Source of the DNA: JBAZOJ01 sp041648755 | GTDB taxonomy: Bacteria; Planctomycetota; B143-G9 | Length of the DNA: 13,208 nucleotides | Direction of reading: 5' to 3' | Assembly: GCA_041648755.1 (NCBI GenBank) | Contig: JBAZOJ010000079.1 | Location: forward strand, 1-13,208 | Part shown: one piece after another, positions 7,887 through 13,208 of the stretch | Numbering within the stretch: position 1 is the stretch's first letter | Layout: every line of letters starts with the position of its first letter | Program-made: the position numbers and the translations under genes | Notes under the pieces: generated by a model | What the model was told of the DNA's origin: nothing | Database searches by the model: none | The model's input: the letters and a program-made list of their open reading frames with translations, nothing else

Positions 7887-7992
7887 CTGTTGACCGAAAG
7901 GCCCGGAGGAACGGAGGTTATCCGCTAATGCACGCCAATTAACGCGAAAAGAATGGACTTTGCGAGGCCAAAGACAGAAGACGAAGCCTTTC

Positions 7993-8066
7993 TCACGCGG
8001 AGGCGCGGAGACGCGGAGGGCGGACAAGGCGAAGCCGGTGTCACGCGAAGGCGCGAAGCCGCGAAG
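7993..8066 (+). repeat. CGCGRAGG-type short dispersed repeats
   Basis: TCACGCGGAGGCGCGGAG (from 7993) and TCACGCGAAGGCGCGAAG (from 8041) are two variants of one pattern in which CGCGRAG recurs every eight to nine bases; a fragment recurs near 8120-8130. Similar TCACGC(R)AAGGCGC(R)AAG strings are known intergenic junk repeats in several environmental bacterial groups. No coding function is apparent. Confidence 0.7.
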
Positions 8067-8139
8067 TAAGAACTAAGTCCTGCTTTCGAGGCCAGAAGGA
8101 ATAGCGGCGAAGAAGGTCAAGGCGCGAAGGGTTACGAGA

Positions 8140-8167
8140 AATGCACAATGAGCAATGCACAATGATG
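8140..8167 (+). repeat. Tandem duplication of a 14-base unit
   Basis: AATGCACAATGAGC (8140-8153) is followed at once by AATGCACAATGATG (8154-8167), two differences in 14 bases. The AATGATGAAT words that follow resemble, on the opposite strand, the ATCAATCATCAAT words of the 95-bp repeats. Confidence 0.7.
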
Positions 8168-8300
8168 AATTATCGAGCGTCGAGCAGCCTCGAAGGCCGT
8201 TCCGGAAAAGCAAGAGAAGAACCAACCACCAGGGCATCAAGTGCGCGAAGGGAACATGGACGAAAAGTGCTCCATGTACGCGAATTGGGGCCTCATATGT

Positions 8301-8340
8301 AGTCGCGTTCACCGTGATCCGCCCGTCTATCGGGTGAGGA
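8301..8340 (+). repeat. GATCC-type dispersed repeat, copy at 8.3 kb
   Basis: This copy begins AGTCGCGTTCACC and ends CGGGTGAGGA, matching the elements at 1413-1450 and 1947-1984 along its length with a two-base longer core. Unlike them it is not attached to a gene. It directly abuts copy B of the 95-bp repeat, so the two families can form a composite unit. Confidence 0.72.
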
Positions 8341-8435
8341 GGGCGGGGTTCCCCCGCCCTCTTATTCATCAATCATCAATCCGCATTCATCAATGATCGC
8401 CGCGACCGTCCCGGCGCGCTCTTGCTCCGACTGCT
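8341..8435 (+). repeat. 95-bp dispersed repeat, copy B
   Basis: This block is identical to 225-319 at 91 of 95 positions, in the same orientation and without gaps. It too begins with the GGGCGGGG/CCCCGCCC hairpin (8341-8348 with 8352-8359). Together the two copies form direct repeats flanking about 8 kb that contain the three paralogues and the RHS gene. Confidence 0.85.
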
Positions 8436-8502
8436 GGCCTGCCCCTGGGAACGCCAAGCTCCGACTTGGCAGAGGCTGCTGGTTATTGGCCGCCAAAGTA
8501 GA

Positions 8503-8538
8503 CGCGACCGTCCCGGCGCGTTCTTTGCTCCGGCTGCT
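8503..8538 (+). repeat. 95-bp dispersed repeat, truncated third copy
   Basis: CGCGACCGTCCCGGCGCG (8503-8520) followed by TTCTTTGCTCCGGCTGCT reproduces the right end of copies A and B with one inserted T. The hairpin-bearing left part is absent. Confidence 0.7.
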
Positions 8539-8574
8539 AAATCAGCGACAGTCGACAGACGACAGCCGACAGAC

Positions 8575-8595
8575 TCGTAGGCGTAGCGCCTACGA
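8575..8595. other. Perfect 9-bp hairpin with 3-base loop
   Basis: TCGTAGGCG (8575-8583) pairs perfectly with CGCCTACGA (8587-8595) around TAG. It lies six bases before the -35 of the promoter at 8601-8629, so it could be an operator-like dyad or simply another mobile palindrome. There is no T-run. Confidence 0.6.
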
Positions 8596-8600
8596 CTTCC

Positions 8601-8629
8601 TTGCATCTTCCCCCGCCCAACTGTACAAT
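8601..8629 (+). promoter_or_regulatory. sigma70-type promoter of the miniprotein and perhaps the FRG cluster
   Basis: TTGCAT (8601-8606) and TACAAT (8624-8629) are separated by exactly 17 bases. Each has recognisable consensus character (four of six and five of six). Transcription would begin near 8636, about 90 bases before the miniprotein ATG at 8726. No equally good promoter is visible between 8846 and 9003, so this one may also serve the genes downstream. Confidence 0.62.
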
Positions 8630-8654
8630 ACCCCCATCCGAGCCCGTTCATTCT

Positions 8655-8676
8655 GTTGCGACATGCGTGTCGCGAC
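8655..8676 (+). other. Leader hairpin of the miniprotein transcript
   Basis: GTTGCGACA (8655-8663) pairs with TGTCGCGAC (8668-8676) over 9 bp, with one G-U pair, around the loop TGCG. It begins about 20 bases into the predicted transcript. The ribosome binding site at 8713-8719 is outside the stem, so the hairpin would not directly block translation. Confidence 0.5.
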
Positions 8677-8725
8677 CAGCAAGAACATCGCTTGGCAACC
8701 CAAACGCTTCCGAAAGGAGCTTACG

Positions 8726-8845
8726 ATGGGAAAAGGTAACGGCGGCAAGGGCGGTGGCGGCGGCGGGAAGGGAGTTCCTAATGCGCCAAGCACGACCGGA
8801 AAACCTTCTGGTCCCGGAAGAGGGAACAATCCGCCCGGAAAGTAA
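8726..8845 (+). CDS. 39-residue Gly/Pro-rich basic miniprotein
   Basis: ATG 8726 is preceded by AAAGGAGC, well placed, and a promoter at 8601-8629. The product begins MGKGNGGKGG, runs through a polyglycine stretch and ends with a more complex tail (PNAPSTTGKPSGPGRGNN and a final PPGK). It has no hydrophobic residue except one Val, no acidic residue and several Lys/Arg, so it must be disordered and nucleic-acid- or polyanion-compatible. The low-complexity start is not informative, but the Pro/Ser/Thr/Gly tail looks constrained. I cannot name a family; it is not ribosomal protein THX, which shares only the MGKG opening. It lies 157 bases before the FRG gene on the same strand and may share its transcript. 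Confidence 0.68.
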   Translation: MGKGNGGKGGGGGGKGVPNAPSTTGKPSGPGRGNNPPGK

Positions 8846-8884
8846 GCGCTCGCTTCTTTTTCGCCAGTCCGGCAAAACCCCTAA

Positions 8885-8919
8885 GTAGCTCACCGAGTCC
8901 TCGAGACTCGAAGAGCTAC
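8885..8919 (+). other. Two-tier hairpin between miniprotein and FRG gene
   Basis: GTAGCTC (8885-8891) pairs with GAGCTAC (8913-8919), and inside it CGAGTC (8894-8899) pairs with GACTCG (8905-8910) around a five-base loop. A symmetric two-by-two internal loop (AC opposite AA) separates the stems. No U-tract follows, so it is unlikely to be an intrinsic terminator. It sits 40 bases after the miniprotein stop and 83 bases before the FRG start, where an RNA processing or regulatory element would be expected. Confidence 0.6.
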
Positions 8920-9002
8920 AAGGAATGTGGTTCTCGGTTGGCCCGGGTACTAACGCGGTAGAGGCTTAAGGGAAGCATCCTATGAAGCTTGGGAGATAGC
9001 GC

Positions 9003-9806
9003 ATGGCAACGCTCTCGGTGAAACATGTCCAGACCCTGCAGGGGTTTGTAAGCGAGATTGAGTCTCTCGTCGCAGACCCAAAGGAACCTTACTGGTTCAG
9101 AGGGGTGGGAGATGCTTCATATCCACTCTTACCGAGCCTGTATCGGCATCCGGATCTGCACCTCCCTGATGAACTCCGGAAGCTCGAACAAGACCTATTG
9201 AACCGATTCATTGAGCGCTCGGTGCCGTATCAGACATTTCGGCCTTCTTCGACATGGGAGTCCATGTTCCTCATGCAGCATTACGGCATACCGACACGAC
9301 TTCTGGACTGGACAGAGAACCCAATGGTGGCCTTGTTTTTTGCCCTCACGGCAGCTTACAGGGATTCGAAGACGAAAAATGTGACCGCTTCGCCCGCTGT
9401 GTGGGCACTGTCACCCCGACTCTGGAATGAGAGAGCGTTTGCTCATGTCACATACAAGGGGGGACCTCTTTCCGTTTCCGACCAACTCCTGAAGCCATAT
9501 ACGCCGTCAGGTGATGATGAGCCTCCCGCGCTAGCTGCCGCAATTTTCGGGATCCACAACAGTCCGCGGATCGTCGCCCAACGCGGGGTGTTCACTATTT
9601 TCGGGTCAAAGGTAGAGGCCATGCAACTCACTTTTGCCAGCGAAACCTTCTCAGACCGGGCGATAATCAAGTATGTTGTCCCGAAGGCTGCGGTTGATTC
9701 GATCCTCCAGAAACTGTACGCAACCGGATTCACCGAAGCCGTGATGTTCCCTGGTCTTGATGGGCTCGCGAAAGAGACCAAACGGCTTTTCGGTTTTAAG
9801 GAGTAA
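9003..9806 (+). CDS. FRG-domain protein
   Basis: The protein has 267 residues. The FRG family signature is complete: WFRG at residues 31-34, then LLPSLYR (42-48), QHYG (92-95) and TRLLDWTENP (98-107) followed by VALFFA. The family is named from the Phe-Arg-Gly triad. Its biochemical activity is not settled, and members are often found near phage-defence and mobile genes. Here the domain covers the N-terminal half; the rest (about 115-267) has no second domain I recognise, and there is no signal peptide or membrane segment, so the protein should be cytoplasmic. The ribosome binding site is modest (GGGAG about eight bases upstream of ATG 9003). Its last codons contain the AAGGAG site of the DUF262 gene, which begins five bases after its stop, so the two are translationally coupled. 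Confidence 0.9.
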   Translation: MATLSVKHVQTLQGFVSEIESLVADPKEPYWFRGVGDASYPLLPSLYRHPDLHLPDELRKLEQDLLNRFIERSVPYQTFRPSSTWESMFLMQHYGIPTRLLDWTENPMVALFFALTAAYRDSKTKNVTASPAVWALSPRLWNERAFAHVTYKGGPLSVSDQLLKPYTPSGDDEPPALAAAIFGIHNSPRIVAQRGVFTIFGSKVEAMQLTFASETFSDRAIIKYVVPKAAVDSILQKLYATGFTEAVMFPGLDGLAKETKRLFGFKE

Positions 9807-9811
9807 CAAGC

Positions 9812-10897
9812 ATGTTCAGAGTAAAGGCACATGAGGCTCGCTCTATTGGATGGTGGTACACCCAGAAGGATGATATCGACCTTGCCCCTCCATATCAGCG
9901 TGGAGGCGGCTTGTGGGGGCCTGCACAGCAAGCGTATCTCATTGACTCGATTCTCAACGAATACGACATCCCGAAGATCTACTTGGCGGATTTTACGATC
10001 TTCAACTCCCCGTTGAACGCATCCCGAACCGCCTATGCCGTCATAGATGGACGGCAACGGCTGGAGGCGATCTTTGCTTTCCGAGATGACAAGTTTCCCC
10101 TGAATGACGATTTTGTGCTTTTCTCTGATCCTGCCATGCGGCTTGGCGGGCTTTCCTACTCAGATCTCAGTTCGAAGCAACCGAAGATTGCCGATAGGTT
10201 CCGGGAGTTTAACCTCCATGTCATGAGTGTCATCACGGATGACGAAGCAAAGATCAATGACTTGTTTGTGCGTTTGAATTCCAGCAAGCCGCTTACAGGA
10301 GCGGAGGTGCGGAACGCGATGACAGGACTAGTGCCCGCGATTGTCCGGACCCTCTCCGAGCACCCGTTCTTCACAGAGTGCGCGAGGTTTTCCGCTAAGC
10401 GCGGTGAAGACAAGAACGCCACAGCAAAAATTCTGTTGCTTGAATACAGAGGGAAGCTGGTGGACACAAAGAAGGTCCAATTGGATCGATTTGTAGAGGA
10501 GGGCGTGCGCGCGGAGAATCCGGATCTCGAACGCGCCGGGGCCAGAGTCGGCATCGGCCTCAACCAAATGAGGCGGGTGTTCGGAGACAAGGATGTTCTG
10601 TTGTCATCCCAAGGTTCTGTACCCCTCTACTACTGGTTCATCCGCACATTTGGTTCCGGGCCTGAGGTCCGCGAGTTTCTGGAAGCTTTTGACTTGGAGC
10701 GCAGACGGAATCGCCGATTCGCGGAGGCCAATCCAAATAGTGCCGATCAGCAACTCCTGACTTTTGAGTTGCTCAGTCGAAGTGTCAACGATCAGGCCAG
10801 CTACGTCAAGCGTTTCGAGATTCTTGTCCAAAAGTTCATTGCCTTTCGGAAGAAGTCCGGCAAGGAGCCACAGCAGACAGCTCCTCCAAAGTCGTAG
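9812..10897 (+). CDS. DUF262 (ParB-like) domain protein without HNH half
   Basis: The protein has 361 residues. The DUF262 hallmarks are in place: PPYQRGGGLW (26-35), the IDGRQRLEAI core (78-87) corresponding to the D-G-Q-Q-R motif of the family, and the later F-V-R-L-N (152-156) with LTGAEVRNA (161-169). DUF262 belongs to the ParB/Srx-like nucleotide-binding fold and forms the N-terminal half of GmrSD-type type IV restriction proteins, where a DUF1524 HNH nuclease follows. Here the C-terminal part (about 190-361) is helical and basic toward its end, and no HNH motif is visible, so this is the stand-alone short form. It is cytoplasmic by sequence. The start at 9812 follows AAGGAG (9798-9803) inside the preceding gene. 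It very likely works with the FRG protein. Confidence 0.9.
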   Translation: MFRVKAHEARSIGWWYTQKDDIDLAPPYQRGGGLWGPAQQAYLIDSILNEYDIPKIYLADFTIFNSPLNASRTAYAVIDGRQRLEAIFAFRDDKFPLNDDFVLFSDPAMRLGGLSYSDLSSKQPKIADRFREFNLHVMSVITDDEAKINDLFVRLNSSKPLTGAEVRNAMTGLVPAIVRTLSEHPFFTECARFSAKRGEDKNATAKILLLEYRGKLVDTKKVQLDRFVEEGVRAENPDLERAGARVGIGLNQMRRVFGDKDVLLSSQGSVPLYYWFIRTFGSGPEVREFLEAFDLERRRNRRFAEANPNSADQQLLTFELLSRSVNDQASYVKRFEILVQKFIAFRKKSGKEPQQTAPPKS

Positions 10898-10967
10898 CGG
10901 GCATCAAAAGGGTCCGCAGGAAGAAAACAAGGGCGGAAGGCATGTTCCAAGCGAAAAGGGAGGCAAG

Positions 10968-11204
10968 ATGGGCAATTCTTGGTTTCCGGCGACAATCCTG
11001 TTTGTGTTGTTAATGGTCTTCGGCTCTATCTACATTTGGACTGAGGCTTCGTTTGGTGCTGAAGTGGGGAGATCTTCAGAATTGCCTGCTGACATCTCCG
11101 ATTTGTATCTCCGCTGGTTGATGGTTTTCTGTGCGCTTGCCTTAGTGGGCGCAATTCTGGTTCTGGCCTTCTGGAAACCGCTTGCAGGTTACTCATGGTT
11201 CTAG
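10968..11204 (+). CDS. Small protein with two membrane helices
   Basis: The protein has 78 residues. ATG 10968 is preceded by AAGGGAGG ending four bases before it; longer in-frame starts upstream lie inside the DUF262 gene in another frame and lack such a site. Residues 7-24 and 49-69 are hydrophobic helices joined by a short segment with four acidic residues (26-45), and the protein ends in a Trp/aromatic-rich tail. It has no cysteine pair, enzymatic motif or lipobox. Most likely it is a membrane anchor or partner for a neighbouring protein. It lies 70 bases after the DUF262 gene and 37 before the tubulin-like gene, all on one strand. I recognise no family; two-helix products cannot be classified by eye. 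Confidence 0.78.
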   Translation: MGNSWFPATILFVLLMVFGSIYIWTEASFGAEVGRSSELPADISDLYLRWLMVFCALALVGAILVLAFWKPLAGYSWF

Positions 11205-11241
11205 TTGTGAGCCTCCGCCACATGAGTAAAAGAGGAGAATG

Positions 11242-13208
11242 ATGGGCAGCAGAACCAACACCATGCCTGCAGCATCGAAGACAATTCCCTTCGACCAACC
11301 CTATACATTGGCCTCGGGGGGACCGGAAAAGAGGTCCTGCTTCGGCTGCGCAAGATACTCTGGAGCAAGCTGGGGGGGCAACTTGACAACTGGCCGACGC
11401 TGGGATTTCTTTGGCTTGACTCCGATACCGAGCGGAATTACATAAGCGGTTACGCTCAGGAAGACTTCTTCGTGAAGTCGGTCAAGTTCCGCCCTGACGA
11501 GATTGTTGACCTGAAGATGAGCAGCGAACAGTTGGCTCAATATTTCAGCGCGCCCAAGAACTACCCGAATGTCTCTTCTTGGCTTCCCGTGGATGAACTT
11601 CAGGGAATACACAACGAAGCACTCATGACTGGTGCGCGGCATGTCCGCCCTTTGGGCAGGCTACAATTTTTCCATCACTTTGGGAGGATCAGGAGCGAGA
11701 TTGAGAAGAAGCTGGGCAGCATCAGGGAGTCCGAGAGCGTTAAGAAGGCGCGCGAGAATGGTTTTGACTGCCTTTCGGCAGGAGAGGCCGATATCGTAAT
11801 TGTATGCTCGTTGGCTGGCGGAACTGGTTCAGGGATGTTTCTCGATGTGGCTTTCCTTGCCAAGTGCTTGCGCGAATCACAACTGTTCAATATCCAAGAA
11901 ATCGTCCTCTACCTGATGATGCCGGATGTCATTACCGAGTGTAAGCAGGCCGCAGTCGGGGATACCGTGGCGAAAACAAGTCTTCTGGCTAACGGCTATG
12001 GCTCTCTGTCTGAACTGGAATTCTACTCCCAGCCGCCGAAAGATGGAGATGCAAAGAGGACGACCAAGGGACCCACGGCGGGGTATTTCCACCCAGTGTG
12101 GGACCAGGCAACCGGCTATCCTAACAAGCCCATCAAGGGCCCGCCGTTTTCTGTCTGCTATTTGATTGGCAATGGTGGCAAGCAGCCAGTAAATAGCTCC
12201 TTCGAAGTGTCGCAAATGGTTGCTGATTGTCTGTATCTTGAATGCGCGGGCAGTACGTTGGCAGCGGCCAAACGCGCTATTCGGGCGAACCAGGCGATAG
12301 GCTTGATGGGAATGTGGCATCCCAGTGGAAGCGCAAGAGCATCCGTACAGGAGTTTTCCCGAAGGTATTCTTCATGTGGTCTTGCGAAAGTCGCTACATG
12401 CCGAGATGAACTCTGCCGAATCGCTTCGTATTTGCTTTCCGCAAGGCTTCTTGAAAGCGAATTAGGGACATCACGATCCGGAGAGTCCAGAGTCGAAGAA
12501 GCCTTATCGGCTCTGAAACTTGGCGGAAACAACATACCTCGTTTTGTCAGCAAGGAGGAGTCTAGAGTAAGGGATTTCTCCTCAACCTTTAGTTCGGAGG
12601 ACTTGGCTGCTGAACTCGTGGTCAAGCAAGGAGATATTCGGCGTTTTCTGACCAAGATGGCCGCTGATGATAGAGTAATCGGCAGGGCCGTTCCAGAAGA
12701 CCAAATTGACAAATCCACCTCGGCAATTGCTACTATGGCGGAAGGAGTGCGAAATGACCTCGGCGTAGCTTCTGCTGTTGCATGGCGCATGGCGCTCAAA
12801 GGGCGACTGCTTGGCAAGGCTCGGGAATTGACCACTGTCGGGCAATCCCTGTTAGTACCGTCTTGGGAGGACCTCGATTTCAAAGATATTGTGGACAAGC
12901 TGGATGATCTGGCGCAGTCGTTTCGTAAGGTCTACGGTGCTCTCCAGCACGAGAAGGACCGCTTGCGTAGCGCGCAGAGCATCGGATTCTTCCGATTCCG
13001 GAGTGTGGCCACGTCGATAGTTAGCGTAAACATTAAGGCAAAGCAGCGTGAGGTGAACGAAGCTGGCGTTCTGCTTATGGAACAGTGGACCAAAGCAAGT
13101 CAGGCCTACATGGACAGGTTTTTCTCACAGTTTAACGGTCTAGTGACCGCAAAACTATGCAGTCTCCTCGCGGATGGCATAGAGGACGAAACCCGCCGAG
13201 AAAAGGAC
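11242..13208 (+). CDS. Tubulin/FtsZ-like GTPase, Tubulin_2 type (partial, apparent frameshift near start)
   Basis: The frame is open from 11226 to the window end (about 660 codons) and continues beyond it. The N-terminal nucleotide-binding loop reads TLYIGLGGTGKEV (glycines at 11310-11327). The tubulin signature appears as SLAGGTGSG (AGGTGSG at 11814-11834), and NGYGSLSELEFY follows about 55 residues later, matching the N-x-Y-x-x-L-x-E-L motif of Tubulin_2 proteins. The family binds GTP and is predicted to polymerise, often beside membrane or von Willebrand factor-like proteins. The second half (from about 12360) is helical with no domain I recognise. Start problem: AGGAG (11233-11237) serves ATG 11242, but that frame stops at 11445. 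The GTPase frame has no ATG, GTG or TTG between the TGA at 11223 and the glycine loop. One extra C at 11287-11289 would fuse KTIP with LRPTLYIGLGG. It follows the two-helix gene by 37 bases. Confidence 0.88.

Larger units (their letters stand above)
7887..8600. other. About 700 bases without a gene, packed with repeats
   Basis: I find no coding region here with a start, a ribosome binding site and recognisable protein. The stretch instead holds GC-rich CGCGAAGG-type repeats (7993-8066), a tandem 14-mer (8140-8167), the fourth GATCC-type element (8301-8340), copy B of the 95-bp repeat (8341-8435), its truncated third copy (8503-8538) and a 9-bp hairpin (8575-8595). A stretch near 8546-8574 repeats CGACAG-type words. 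It separates two divergently transcribed units. Confidence 0.7.

Noticed and set aside
9443..10057. 204-codon minus-strand frame across the FRG/DUF262 junction
   Set aside because: It lies opposite two coupled genes with intact family motifs, and its translation shows no domain.
10764..10967. Upstream extension of the two-helix protein
   Set aside because: The extra residues would overlap the DUF262 gene out of frame, and a good ribosome binding site marks ATG 10968.
10942..11013. 23-codon open frame overlapping the start of the two-helix gene
   Set aside because: Its ribosome binding site is poor and its product shows no feature; a leader peptide cannot be excluded but is not supported.
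11281..11295. Classic -1 programmed frameshift heptamer
   Set aside because: In the correct phase the codons ATT CCC TTC cannot re-pair after a one-base back-slip, so no X-XXY-YYZ site is present here.

Overview
The window looks like chromosomal DNA from a diderm bacterium. The genes are GC-rich by eye, most are led by good Shine-Dalgarno sequences, three sigma70-type promoters can be read, and one gene encodes a very large lipoprotein. Intergenic stretches are full of short, degenerate, GC-rich dispersed repeats, as is common in uncultivated environmental lineages. No rRNA, tRNA, CRISPR array or insertion sequence is present, and I cannot name the phylum.

Left part (1-2162). The first 55 bases hold the start of a minus-strand gene with its own promoter at 90-117. 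After a repeat-filled gap come three tandem plus-strand paralogues (470-922, 962-1414, 1490-1948), each about 150 residues. Each looks like a PH-like beta domain split by two membrane helices. They form a mosaic family: copy 3 resembles copy 2 at both ends and copy 1 in between, while the membrane segments have diverged.

Middle (2163-8600). A single minus-strand gene (2221-7821) encodes an 1866-residue RHS/YD-repeat lipoprotein. It starts at TTG 7821 and has its own terminator and a likely promoter. It converges on the paralogue array. Upstream of it lies about 700 bases with no gene, holding several repeat families. A 95-bp repeat at 8341-8435 matches one at 225-319 at 91 of 95 positions, so two direct copies bracket the paralogues plus the RHS gene.

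Right part (8601-13208). A promoter drives a 39-residue Gly/Pro-rich miniprotein whose transcript carries two strong hairpins. A compact plus-strand cluster follows: an FRG-domain protein, a DUF262 (ParB-like) protein lacking the usual HNH half, a 78-residue protein with two membrane helices, and a tubulin/FtsZ-like GTPase of the Tubulin_2 type that runs off the right edge. The GTPase reading frame is open for about 660 codons but has no usable in-frame start. The ribosome binding site and ATG lie in another frame, and one extra C near 11287-11289 would join the two.

How the right-hand genes work together is inference. A polymer-forming GTPase, a small membrane partner and two domains often met in defence islands suggest a membrane-associated conflict or stress-response system. 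I do not recognise this four-gene combination as a named system, and it is the best candidate here for something undescribed.
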